A program made the position numbers and the translations under genes. Source: CAXXOK01 sp964497495 (GTDB lineage Bacteria > Bacillota > Clostridia > Christensenellales > Aristaeellaceae). From it: a stretch of DNA of 64,000 nucleotides. Under the pieces are notes generated by a model, which did no database searches, was not told the DNA's origin, and saw nothing but the letters and a program-made list of their open reading frames with translations. How positions within the stretch are numbered: the first letter of the stretch is position 1; each line of letters starts with the position of its first letter. The stretch covers positions 3,506-67,505 of the forward strand of contig CAZCCZ010000013.1 of assembly GCA_964497495.1 (NCBI GenBank). The letters run 5' to 3'. Of this stretch, positions 42,671 through 50,286 are shown piece after piece.

Positions 42671-44209
42671 TTAACGCCCGTCGGCGATGGATTCCGTTTT
42701 AAGGCCGTCGCCTGCGCCGATGGATATGAAAAAACGCTTCCGCGACGAACGCAGGCGCGTTTTCCGTGGGTACGGCGAGGGCCAATCCCCGATGAATTCC
42801 GACTCCGGCGCAAGCTGCGGCGGGGTTTCCGGCGGCGTGCCCGCGCCGTTTTCCGTGTCCGCCGCCTTTCCCTGCTCCTTTGCGATCTCCCGGAGCTGTT
42901 TCACGGCGTCCTCCTCCGAGCAGCGCGTAAGCGCCATGATGGCGCGCCGTTTGCTCATCAGCCCGGCGTTTACCAGCCTGAGGGTGCGCTCCGCCGCCGC
43001 GCCCGCGTCCTCGATCACGGAATCGTCGAAGCTTACGCGGGTCCTGACCTCCGGCGGACCGCCGGTCAGCCAGCTCAGGGCGTTCACCATGCCGCACAGG
43101 GCGCGCTCCAGCGGCTTCTCGTTGCGCTTCAGGCTTTGGTACAGGTCGCTCTGCTCGCTGATCACCTCGGTGGCCGTGCGCGCCGTGGCGCCGTCGAACC
43201 GGTAACGGCCGGTGCCCAGCCCGCACTTTTTGGAGATCAGGTCGATCATGCGCTGGAGGCCGGCCTCGTGCTCAGCCGCACGCAGGGACATATCCAGCGG
43301 CTTCAGGTCGTCCGCCCCGTCCTGGCTTTGCTGGTAGACGTAGAACAGCACGTCGCTCGGGTCGAAGATCGGCTGCATGGAGCCGTCCTTCTGCATTTCG
43401 ATGTTGGCCAGCGACTGCGGCACCATCACGCGCTTCTTACCCAGCACGAATTCGTTGACGTAGCTGTCGAAAACCAGGTCGGCGGCTTTCAGCTGGTCCA
43501 CGGCCATGCCGAACACGCTCATACCCAGGGGGGAGTCGGGTTCCAGCGCGTTGACCACGTTGGGTCGGATGATCTGGAACAGCGGCACGGGCGAAGGCAG
43601 GCTTTCCGTTTCCACCCCGTCGGGGGCGGGCAGCTCCGCGCCCGCGTCGTCCAGCCAGGCGTTGCGGATTACGTAGCCTTCCGGTTCCCGCGCGTGAATC
43701 TGCACGTAGTACCCTTCCGTGGTGTCTTTGCCCGAACCCAGCACTCGGCGGCTGCCGAAGGCGCACTCCGTAATATGGTCGCCGTCCCAGCGCAGGGGAA
43801 AGATCAGGTCGCCGCGGATATAGTCGATGGTCGGCAGCCCTTCCCCGTCCGGAAACTCCACCAGCGCGCCGGTGCCCAGCGCCATCGTCCATTCCACGAG
43901 GCGGTTGGCGCGCTCCATGAATGCGTTCTTTTCCAGAATGCCGGGCAGCGCCGGAAAGCCTTCCGCGACGATTTGCACCTTTTCGTTTAAGAGCAGGGTG
44001 GCGAAGTCCTCGCAGACGGTCTTGGCCATGCCCAGGCGGTAGCGCGTCAGCGTGCGCCGCGAGGCGCCCACGCGCATGGCGTAATCATGGAACTCGCTTA
44101 CGTAGCCGCGGTACCAGGCCAGATATTCGCGGATATGGGTGCCGCTGCCGCCCGCGGGCGTGCGGTAGCCCTTCCGCTCCAGATAATCCAGTATTTTTCC
44201 GTTTTCCAT
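42671..44209 (-). CDS. Phage portal protein
   Basis: The 512-residue protein is a full-length portal of the SPP1 Gp6-like type, the dodecameric ring through which DNA enters the capsid. It begins KILDYLERKGYRTPAGG, has YRLGMAKTVCEDFATLLLNEKVQI, DLIFPLRWDGDHITECAFG, and a long C-terminal helical region with LTRCSEEDAVKQLREIAKEQ. ATG 44209 with GGGAGG seven bases upstream is chosen; the ribosome binding site abuts the first copy of the 176-bp repeat. It is separated from the terminase gene by 634 bases of repeats, unusual for these two genes. Confidence 0.92.
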   Translation of the reverse strand: MENGKILDYLERKGYRTPAGGSGTHIREYLAWYRGYVSEFHDYAMRVGASRRTLTRYRLGMAKTVCEDFATLLLNEKVQIVAEGFPALPGILEKNAFMERANRLVEWTMALGTGALVEFPDGEGLPTIDYIRGDLIFPLRWDGDHITECAFGSRRVLGSGKDTTEGYYVQIHAREPEGYVIRNAWLDDAGAELPAPDGVETESLPSPVPLFQIIRPNVVNALEPDSPLGMSVFGMAVDQLKAADLVFDSYVNEFVLGKKRVMVPQSLANIEMQKDGSMQPIFDPSDVLFYVYQQSQDGADDLKPLDMSLRAAEHEAGLQRMIDLISKKCGLGTGRYRFDGATARTATEVISEQSDLYQSLKRNEKPLERALCGMVNALSWLTGGPPEVRTRVSFDDSVIEDAGAAAERTLRLVNAGLMSKRRAIMALTRCSEEDAVKQLREIAKEQGKAADTENGAGTPPETPPQLAPESEFIGDWPSPYPRKTRLRSSRKRFFISIGAGDGLKTESIADGR

Positions 44210-44220
44210 AGGTTGCCTCC

Positions 44221-44396
44221 CAGTGCCTAAAGGCAGGATTTCGCGGCGGTTTTGCGCGCCGCGGCGCATGCAGGGAGTGCCGCGCCTGTGGGCGCGTGCA
44301 GGGGCTTTCCGCTCGCCCCTGCACTCTTCGGGGCGGCCCCCTCCTTGGAAAGCCGCTTTTGCGGCTGTTAACCATTACACGGAATGGGCCGTTACC
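44221..44396. repeat. 176-bp tandem repeat, copy 1
   Basis: The copy begins at CAGTGCCTAAAGGCAGG and contains hairpins TGCC/GGCA, GCGCC/GGCGC, the strong GTGCAGGGGC/GCCCCTGCAC (44296-44305 with 44315-44324) and AGCCGC/GCGGCT. It starts right at the portal ribosome binding site. Reading frames through it are not conserved between copies because 176 is not a multiple of three. Confidence 0.92.
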
Positions 44397-44572
44397 CAGT
44401 GCCTAAAGGCAGGATTTCGCGGCGGTTTTGCGCGCCGCGGCGCATGCGGGGAGTGCCGCGCCTGCGGGCGCGTGCAGGGGCTTTCCGCTCGCCCCTGCAC
44501 CCTTCGGGGCGGCCCCCTCCTTGGAAAGCCGCTTCTGCGGCTGTTAACCATTACACGGAATGGGCCGTTACC
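44397..44572. repeat. 176-bp tandem repeat, copy 2
   Basis: Nearly identical to copy 1 with a few point differences that keep the stems paired (for example CTGTGGG against CTGCGGG in the GCGCC hairpin, and GCTTTTGC against GCTTCTGC in a loop). Copies 1 and 2 are directly adjacent. Confidence 0.92.
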
Positions 44573-44648
44573 CAGTGCCTAAAGGCAGGATTTCGCGGCG
44601 GTTTTGCGCGCCGCGGCGCATGCGGGGAGTGCCGCGCCTGCGGGCGCG
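44573..44648. repeat. 176-bp tandem repeat, partial copy 3
   Basis: The first 76 bases of the unit are repeated. The sequence then departs to a different hairpin CCAAAGGGC/GCCCTTTGG (44649-44657 with 44667-44675) whose nine-base loop closely resembles that of copies 1 and 2. The 190 bases after it, up to the terminase end, hold no gene but contain an inverted copy of the main hairpin at 44774-44798. Confidence 0.85.
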
Positions 44649-44773
44649 CCAAAGGGCTTTGCGATCGCCCTTTGGGAACCTTCGCAGCCCCTCGAGGCAA
44701 GTGTTTTTCATTGAGGCGGATAACGGGAGAAATGCTGAGTATCTCCATAAGGGATGTGGACGCTCCGAAGGGT

Positions 44774-44798
44774 GCAGGGGCGAGCGGAAAGCCCCTGC
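44774..44798. repeat. Inverted copy of the repeat hairpin
   Basis: GCAGGGGC, loop GAGCGGAAA, GCCCCTGC. The loop is the exact reverse complement of the TTTCCGCTC loop of copies 1 and 2, so this hairpin lies in the opposite orientation. Confidence 0.8.
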
Positions 44799-44843
44799 CC
44801 GTACCCGAAGGCCCGCGGGCGCACCGCGGCGGAAGGCGGCTTT

Positions 44844-46079
44844 TCAGGCCAGCGCCGCCATCTGCTCCATGTAAGGCTCGAAGGAATATTCCATGGCGTC
44901 CAGACTGTCGATGTTGGTGGTGCCGTCGTCCAGCCGCACGTCCTCGGTCACGTGGCGCGCGTCCCACAGGGCGGTCAGCAGCGCCTCTCGGGTATGGACG
45001 CACGGCGCGAGAATGCGGTAGCGCCCGCCCGCCATCAGGCGGCACAGAAACCGGATACGCCCGTTGATCGGCCCCTTTTGCGCCTTACGGATCTCGAAAG
45101 GCAGACGCTCCCGCGCGCACGCGGCGCGAAGCCCCATAATGAGCGTAGGCTCCGCGCTGTCGCAGTAAGCGGCGCGCGCGCCGTAACGGGCGGCGCACGC
45201 GCGGGCGAAATCCACGAACGCGGCTTCCAGCCTTTCGGGGGTGATTTCGCCTTTGTGGTACCATTCGGCCAGCGTGACCATGCCGCGAAAACCGCGCTCG
45301 AAGCCCGTGCAGCAGAAGGCGTGGCCGGAGGCGTTGCCGCCGAAGTCCACGCCCAGCGCCGCCGTTGCGAGGAGGTGTTCGGGCAGTTCTGCCTCCTCCA
45401 GCAGGAAGCGCGCGGGGTCGTCCGCGAAAGCGCGGTATACCGCGCCTTCCGCCGCCACCCACAGCCCGCGGATATACCGGTCGTAGTATACGGTACCCGC
45501 GTAATCGGCCTTCATGCGGGCCACGACTTCCGGAGGGTTGAAGGGGTTGTCGTCGATGGAGTAGGCCTGCTGGTAGAGGGCGTCCCCGCCCCGGTCGAGA
45601 AACTGCTTGAACCAGTGGGTGGGGCCTTCCGGGTTGCAGGTGCCGTCGAACAGACTGTACGCCTTGTCCAGCCTGCTTTTGAGCATTTCAAACACGTCCC
45701 GCTTCCAGGCCGTCACCTCGTCTCCGTAGCCGTACTTGACGGACGCGCCCCGCAGGCGGTTTACCTGCCGCACGCTGTCCGCGCCCATGCAGTGGCAGGG
45801 CTGACCGAAGAGCACGGCGACGCCGTCGCCCCGGATGTCACTCACCAGCGCTGGGCCGTAGATCGCCTGCATGGGGAGAATGAGGTTGCGGGTGATCGTG
45901 CCGCGGGTCGCGCCCAGAATCACGTTGAGCCCCTCGCGCCCCCGGCCCGCCAACAGGCGCTCCGGTAGAAGGAGGTAATCCCCGTACGTTTTGCCGGAGC
46001 GGGTAGCCCCGGTCTTGACGTTCCATACCTTCGTGGCGCGGCGGCGGTATTCGCGCTGTTTCTCGCTCATCACGGGCAT
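44844..46079 (-). CDS. Phage terminase large subunit (PBSX/SPP1-like)
   Basis: The 411-residue protein packages DNA into the head. The ATPase domain has a degenerate Walker A (GATRSGKT, residues about 23-30), a Walker B region around VKYGYGDEVTAW, and DGTCNPEGPTHWFKQF. The nuclease domain follows, with LGVDFGGNASGHAF and AYCDSAEPTLIMGLRA providing acidic residues. It would cut concatemeric or host DNA by a headful-like mechanism. ATG 46079 behind GGAGGG is chosen; a second ATG nine bases downstream overlaps the stop of the small subunit. Confidence 0.93.
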   Translation of the reverse strand: MPVMSEKQREYRRRATKVWNVKTGATRSGKTYGDYLLLPERLLAGRGREGLNVILGATRGTITRNLILPMQAIYGPALVSDIRGDGVAVLFGQPCHCMGADSVRQVNRLRGASVKYGYGDEVTAWKRDVFEMLKSRLDKAYSLFDGTCNPEGPTHWFKQFLDRGGDALYQQAYSIDDNPFNPPEVVARMKADYAGTVYYDRYIRGLWVAAEGAVYRAFADDPARFLLEEAELPEHLLATAALGVDFGGNASGHAFCCTGFERGFRGMVTLAEWYHKGEITPERLEAAFVDFARACAARYGARAAYCDSAEPTLIMGLRAACARERLPFEIRKAQKGPINGRIRFLCRLMAGGRYRILAPCVHTREALLTALWDARHVTEDVRLDDGTTNIDSLDAMEYSFEPYMEQMAALA

Positions 46080-46612
46080 TCGGGGCCGCCCTCCTTTCCG
46101 GCTTCGGTATCCAGCCTGCGCATCAGTTCCTCCACCTGTGCCACGCCCTGCTCGCCGTCGCCGTCCGCTTTCGCCACGTCCCGCAGAATCTTCAGCGTCG
46201 CGGACAGGCGCTTCAGGCCCATGCTGTCCACCGGCGCGTCCACCACCTCCAACAGCACGCGCTCCTCCACCGTTTCCATCACGGGCCTGCCGGAGGCTTC
46301 CGGATCGTCGTAGGTCATTTCCCGCACCTTGCGTTTGTGCCGGACGATCTGCTTATCCAGCTCGTCCGTCGCGCGCGCCAGCTGGGCGGTCAGCCGGTCG
46401 CCGATGGCCTTGAGCTGCGCCATACGGTCGGCGTCGCAGGCGGGCGCGGCGGCTTCCTCCGTTTGCCGTGCGCGCCTGGTCTGCGCCCAGCCTTCCCGCG
46501 CGGCGCGGTTCCGGAGCGTGGAAGGGGCCACGCCGTGCCTGCCGGCCAGGGCGCGCAGGCTCAGGGACGTTTGAAGATACTCGTTTCGCAACTTCTGCCA
46601 GTCGGTTGCCAC
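46070..46612 (-). CDS. Phage terminase small subunit
   Basis: The 180-residue protein has an N-terminal helix-turn-helix (LRALAGRHGVAPSTLRNRAAREGW, about residues 17-40) that binds the packaging site. A long charged helical oligomerisation part follows, with MKTLIL-like leucines at SMGLKRLSATLKIL and an acidic tail. The start is GTG 46612 with GAGGTGA upstream. It overlaps the large subunit by ten bases. This is the outermost gene of the block; the 636 bases beyond it contain no other phage gene. Confidence 0.85.
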   Translation of the reverse strand: MATDWQKLRNEYLQTSLSLRALAGRHGVAPSTLRNRAAREGWAQTRRARQTEEAAAPACDADRMAQLKAIGDRLTAQLARATDELDKQIVRHKRKVREMTYDDPEASGRPVMETVEERVLLEVVDAPVDSMGLKRLSATLKILRDVAKADGDGEQGVAQVEELMRRLDTEAGKEGGPECP

Positions 46613-47162
46613 ACGCTTCGTTCACCTCGCGCCTGTCGCTCCGCCGCCCGACGCCCGGCAGACGGAACCGTCACTTGGGGCCGTGGAAAGAGCGACGGCG
46701 CGCCCGGCTTTCGCCGGGCATGCCGCGCCTTTCCGGGAATGAAAATGCGGCGCGGAGGGGGTGAAACCGCGCCTGCGGGAGGGTGCCGGACGATATCGTG
46801 TTGGGACGCAAGGTCTGGCCGGTATTCAAGGCGGCGATGAGGCGAACCCCAGCCGCCGGTTTGGCGCGTTTGGCGCCGCGGGCCCGCCGCGTTCCCTCGC
46901 GTTGACCGTTGGGTTCCCTGCCCGCATTTCCACGTTGCCAGTATATAACGGGAATACGTCCGGCTGAGTCCGGCGTAACGGGAAGCTTTTAATCCGCATC
47001 AACCACCCACTTGACCAAACCCCGGCCCGTAAACGCGCGTATTCCGCTTCCCATGCGAACGGCGAAGGGGCGGCCCGGCCGCTTCCCTTGCCGCGCGACG
47101 TATCCCGGTTGTTTTTTCCCTGTCGTTTCATCACGAATATGCGGCGGGACCCGCGCGTAGCC
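46613..47162. other. Intergenic region without a supported gene
   Basis: About 550 bases between the terminase start and the promoter of the GGDEF gene. Open frames here are short, lack good ribosome binding sites, and match no family. A hairpin GCCCGGC/GCCGGGC at 46702-46719 has the same stem as one in the hairpin run near 50.06 kb, and a stretch GCCGCGCC resembles the repeat area at 44 kb. I could not find a promoter for the phage block on the minus strand. Confidence 0.6.
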
Positions 47163-47192
47163 TTGTCTCCGATTAAGAAGCCGTGTTATAAT
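47163..47192 (+). promoter_or_regulatory. Promoter of the degenerate GGDEF gene
   Basis: TTGTCT (47163-47168), 18 bases, TATAAT (47187-47192) with an extended TGT before the -10 box, 57 bases upstream of the start codon. Confidence 0.8.
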
Positions 47193-47248
47193 GCGAACGG
47201 GAAACCGTACCCCGGCCGGCGAACCCAATCGCGCGAGAGGTGAGGCGG

Positions 47249-48151
47249 ATGATCCGACAATATACCGCCGAAGGGCTGAAACTCGCCGTGAACGAGCTCC
47301 GCGCGGTTTTTGATCTCGTGCGCGTGGTGGATCCCGTGCGGATGACCGTGGTGGACCCGGACGGCAGAGAACCCGAAACCGCCCGCAACAGCGCGGACTG
47401 TACGTCCCTTTGGAACCGGCGAAGCGAACGCTGCCTCAACTGCGCCGGGCTGCGGTCGATCCAGGAGGGCGAAAGGCAGGTTAAGTTCGAGTTTGCCGAG
47501 CGGGAAATATACCACGTGTACGCCACGCCCGTGGAGATGGACGGCCGCAGGCTGGTGATGGAGATCATCATCCGGCTGGACGACCGCGTGCTGCTGGACG
47601 TTTACGGCGCCAACGGGTTCATCGACCGCATCACGTCGTACAACGCGCGGCTGCAGCTGGACGAGTCCACGGGCCTGTACAGCAAGCGGTATTTTGAAGA
47701 CCGGCTGCGAATCCTGTACAGGCGCGCCGTGATGAACAAAACCGACGTCGCCGTGGCCATGCTGAGCGTGGACGGCCTGCAACGGTTGGCCGGGGAGTAC
47801 GGGCAGCAGGTGGCGGACGAGGCGCTGATCGCCATCGGGCGCCTGCTGACCGCCAACATCAGCCGGCGGCGCGGAGACTTCGCGGCGCGGTACGGCACCA
47901 ACACCTTTACCCTCGTGCTGTACAACATTCCCGGCCTTCGGATGCGGGAACGCGCGGCGGAAATTATGCAGCGGCTGGCCGCCCTGCGCCTGGGAGCCTA
48001 TGGAAGCGCGGGCCTGGAAAACGCGATGGGCGTTTTCATGCTTTCGGACGACCGGAGGGTGGAAGCCGAAGATATTCCGCAAATCGTTGCCCGGCGTATG
48101 CAGATTGCGAGCACCGCGGGAACGAACCGGATCTCCTTCCACGACCGGTAA
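47249..48151 (+). CDS. Degenerate GGDEF-domain protein with cysteine-containing sensory N terminus
   Basis: The 300-residue protein has an N-terminal sensor-like part (about 1-140) with Cys51, Cys62 and Cys65 in DCTSLWNRRSERCLNC. A GGDEF-like domain (about 145-300) begins DESTGLYSKRYFEDRL, the usual DxLTGLxNRxxF start. The active-site motif is replaced: residues 216-220 read GTNTF where GGDEF is expected, so the metal- and GTP-binding residues are lost and no cyclic di-GMP can be made. It is probably a signal receptor or binding protein. ATG 47249 follows AGAGGTGAGG. It is divergent from the phage block. Confidence 0.85.
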   Translation: MIRQYTAEGLKLAVNELRAVFDLVRVVDPVRMTVVDPDGREPETARNSADCTSLWNRRSERCLNCAGLRSIQEGERQVKFEFAEREIYHVYATPVEMDGRRLVMEIIIRLDDRVLLDVYGANGFIDRITSYNARLQLDESTGLYSKRYFEDRLRILYRRAVMNKTDVAVAMLSVDGLQRLAGEYGQQVADEALIAIGRLLTANISRRRGDFAARYGTNTFTLVLYNIPGLRMRERAAEIMQRLAALRLGAYGSAGLENAMGVFMLSDDRRVEAEDIPQIVARRMQIASTAGTNRISFHDR

Positions 48152-48195
48152 GCGTCCCCCTAAAACATTCGTATCGAAAGGAAGCGTATCCCCTG

Positions 48196-48648
48196 ATGAT
48201 TGCCATCGGTTGCGACCATGCGGGCATCGATCTGAAACCGGACGTGATTGCCGTGCTTCAGGAACTGGGATTGCCCTACAAGGATTTCGGCACCTTCACC
48301 CACGACAGCGTGGACTATCCAGTATACGGCGAACTGGCCGCGCGCGCCGTCGCCTCCGGGGAGTGCGAACTGGGCGTCGTGATGTGCGGCACGGGCCAGG
48401 GCATCGGCATCGCGGCCAACAAGGTGCGCGGCGTGCGCTGCGCCATCTGCGCCGATTGCTATTCCGCCAAAATGAGCCGCGAGCATAACGACGCCAACAT
48501 GATCGCCCTTGGCGCGCGCGTACTGGGCAGCGAGCTGGCCCGGATGGTGCTGCGCACATGGCTGACCTCGAAATTCATCGGCGACCGTCACGCCCGGCGT
48601 GTTGGGGAAATCAACACGCTGGACGAAGGCGGCACGCTGAAATCGTAG
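48196..48648 (+). CDS. rpiB: Ribose-5-phosphate isomerase B
   Basis: The 150-residue protein interconverts ribose 5-phosphate and ribulose 5-phosphate. It begins MIAIGCDHAGIDLKPDVI with the conserved CDHAG; the catalytic cysteine is in VVMCGTGQGIGIAANKV, and HNDANMIALGARVLG is the family C-terminal pattern. It is 44 bases after the GGDEF gene. The short leader has GAAAGGAAGCG upstream of the ATG. A strong terminator follows. Confidence 0.95.
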   Translation: MIAIGCDHAGIDLKPDVIAVLQELGLPYKDFGTFTHDSVDYPVYGELAARAVASGECELGVVMCGTGQGIGIAANKVRGVRCAICADCYSAKMSREHNDANMIALGARVLGSELARMVLRTWLTSKFIGDRHARRVGEINTLDEGGTLKS

Positions 48649-48684
48649 TTGCGCCGGGAACCGGACGAACGGCACAGGGAAACA

Positions 48685-48716
48685 GGCGCGTCCCGGAAAC
48701 GAGACGCGCCGTTTTT
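48685..48716 (+). terminator. Terminator after rpiB
   Basis: Stem GGCGCGTC/GACGCGCC with a 10-base loop is followed by GTTTTT. Confidence 0.85.
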
Positions 48717-48751
48717 CAGGCTTTGGGCTTCCGGTTCGGAAGGGAATGCCG

Positions 48752-49708
48752 ATGAATAAGACGCTTCGCGCCAACCTGCTCCTGCTGCTGACCGCCGCCA
48801 TATGGGGCGTGGCTTTCGTGGCGCAGGACGTGGCGATGGATACCATGGAGCCCTTTACCTTCAACGCAGCGCGGATGCTGATCGCCGCGCTGGTTCTTTT
48901 ACCCTGCATCCGCCTGCTGGACGCGTTGGAACGCAGGCGCGCCCCGGCGGAGGGCGGCAAGGGCCAGGCCTACGCGCGGAGCCGGGCCCGCCTGACGCCG
49001 GAAAAGCGGCGCAACCTGATACTGGGCGGCGTATGCTGCGGCGTGGCGCTGTTCGCCGGTTCCAGCCTGCAGCAGTTCGGCATCAAGGCGACTTCGGCGG
49101 GCAAGGCGGGGTTCGTGACGGCGCTCTACATCGTGCTTGTGCCGCTGAGCGGCCTTTTCTTCAAACGCTCCGTGCGCCGCAACGTATGGATGGCCGTGGG
49201 GCTTTGCATCGTCGGCCTGTTCCTGCTGTGCGTCACCGACACCTTCACCGTGAGCGACGGCGATATCGCGCTGCTGCTGGGCGCGGCGGCCTACACCGCG
49301 CACATCCTGCTGATCGACCATTTCTCCCCGCGCACCGACTGCGTTCGTATGAGCTGCCTGCAGTTCTTCGTGACCGCGGCGCTTTGCGCGGTGCTGATGC
49401 TCTTTACGGAGCGCCCGTCGTTTTCCTCGCTTCTGCGCGGCTGGGTACCGCTGCTGTACGCGGGCGTTTTAAGCGGCGGGCTGGGCTACACCCTGCAGAT
49501 CGTGGCCCAGCGGGACACCAACCCCACCGTGGCTTCGCTTCTGATGAGCCTGGAAAGCGTGTTCGCAGTGGTGGCCCAGTGGCTGATCCTGGGCGAACTG
49601 CTTACCTCCCGGGAACTGCTGGGTTGCGGGCTGATGCTCTGCGGCATCGTGCTGGCGCAGCTGCCCGCGCGGTTTGCCCGCCGTACCCGGCGTCTTCCGG
49701 ATTGTTAA
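48752..49708 (+). CDS. EamA/DMT-family membrane transporter
   Basis: The 318-residue protein has about ten hydrophobic segments in two EamA repeats, with NLLLLLTAAIWGVAFVAQD at the start and GLGYTLQIVAQRDTNPTVASLL in the second half, the pattern of the RhaT/YicL-like DMT group. A basic loop (about residues 65-85) lies between segments 2 and 3. It is distinct from the other EamA protein of the window: less internal symmetry, no close identity. Substrate unknown. ATG 48752 is chosen with GGAAGGGA upstream rather than the ATG six bases before. Confidence 0.9.
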   Translation: MNKTLRANLLLLLTAAIWGVAFVAQDVAMDTMEPFTFNAARMLIAALVLLPCIRLLDALERRRAPAEGGKGQAYARSRARLTPEKRRNLILGGVCCGVALFAGSSLQQFGIKATSAGKAGFVTALYIVLVPLSGLFFKRSVRRNVWMAVGLCIVGLFLLCVTDTFTVSDGDIALLLGAAAYTAHILLIDHFSPRTDCVRMSCLQFFVTAALCAVLMLFTERPSFSSLLRGWVPLLYAGVLSGGLGYTLQIVAQRDTNPTVASLLMSLESVFAVVAQWLILGELLTSRELLGCGLMLCGIVLAQLPARFARRTRRLPDC

Positions 49709-49812
49709 CAGTATGTTCATGATACTTTCACCCAAACGTCACCGTGCGGGACGATACTCTGCCCGTGAATGTTGAGAGGATACTCTCCGCCATCACGAAG
49801 GGAGGGTTTGAC

Positions 49813-49941
49813 ATGAAGGCGAACAACAGTCCGGATACGTCCAAAAAGCCCCTGGCGGGCAAGGACGGCAAACCTGTTCCGACCACCAACGGCGCAAAGC
49901 CGCCCATCGGAAAAGATTGCAAAACCACGGGCAAGGCTTAA
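49813..49941 (+). CDS. Small Lys/Pro/Gly-rich peptide of unknown function
   Basis: The 42-residue peptide starts ATG 49813, seven bases after GGGAGGG, one of the strongest ribosome binding sites in the window, and is followed at once by a strong terminator hairpin. It is hydrophilic and basic, with repeated KDGKP/GKD motifs and one cysteine (position about 36), no membrane segment. Strong translation signals and its own terminator argue for a real short gene. No family is recognised. Confidence 0.6.
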   Translation: MKANNSPDTSKKPLAGKDGKPVPTTNGAKPPIGKDCKTTGKA

Positions 49942-49947
49942 CGGGTA

Positions 49948-49984
49948 AAAGCAGAACCACCGGCGATGCCGGTGGTTCTGCTTT
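49948..49984 (+). terminator. Terminator after the 42-residue peptide
   Basis: A 17-bp perfect stem AAAGCAGAACCACCGGC/GCCGGTGGTTCTGCTTT with a three-base loop. Confidence 0.85.
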
Positions 49985-49986
49985 CG

Positions 49987-50147
49987 TCAAAAAAGTGGGC
50001 AAGCCACTTTTTTGAGTTCCGGGCTATGCTTGCGGCGATGCCGCAAACTTCCCGCCCGCCCGGCGAAGCCGGGCAATACGAATACAGCCGGAGGGTTTCG
50101 ACCCTCCGACACCACCCATGGAACGCGATTATTTTTCAACAGAAAAA
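49987..50147. repeat. Run of five further hairpins in a gene-free stretch
   Basis: Between the peptide gene and the end of the glycosyltransferase gene are successive stem-loops: TCAAAAAAGTGG/CCACTTTTTTGA (49987-50015), TTGCGGC/GCCGCAA (50030-50046), GCCCGGC/GCCGGGC (50058-50074), CGGAGGGT/ACCCTCCG with a UUCG-type loop (50089-50108) and TTTTTC/GAAAAA (50132-50147). The first has T and A tracts on both sides and can terminate in both directions. The rest contain no coding frame with a ribosome binding site. Confidence 0.75.
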
Positions 50148-50286
50148 TCACGGTTATGGCGGTGATTCATGAACCGGGAAAAGATCATGTCGTTGGATTG
50201 CGCACGGGGAGCTCGGCCATCCGTTTCGTTTACGGACAGCCGTTGCGCCGCCGAGGCAGAAGGCGGAACGATGCGGGAAACGCCGC

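Larger units (their letters stand above)
31937..46612 (-). mobile_element. Phage structural gene block (domesticated prophage or gene-transfer-agent-like cluster)
   Basis: Twenty-one genes on the minus strand in siphophage order: small and large terminase, portal, scaffold, capsid, four head-tail connector genes, tail tube, two tail chaperones, tape measure, Dit, Gp37-like baseplate protein, fibre, XkdW-like, XkdX, endolysin, XhlA-like and holin. No integrase, excisionase, repressor, antirepressor, replication or recombination gene is present, and no direct repeats that could be att sites were seen at the edges. Frames are intact except at the assembly gap, and base composition matches the host. 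The limits given are the outermost gene ends. Confidence 0.85.

Noticed and set aside
44221..44648. CRISPR array
   Set aside because: The units are directly adjacent 176-bp copies without unique spacers, and no cas gene is present.
44223..45067. Plus-strand open frames that read RRFCAPRRM-like repeats
   Set aside because: They arise from the 176-bp repeat read in changing frames (176 is not divisible by three), have no ribosome binding site, and one runs into the terminase gene antisense.
46826..47134. Minus-strand 102-codon frame between terminase and GGDEF genes
   Set aside because: No ribosome binding site, no domain, low-complexity charged composition.
50089..50115. Possible tRNA 3' half (CGGAGGGTTTCGACCCTCCG then ACACCACC)
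   Set aside because: It looks like a T arm followed by CCA-like bases, but no acceptor, D arm or anticodon arm exists upstream; it is one of the hairpins of the array.
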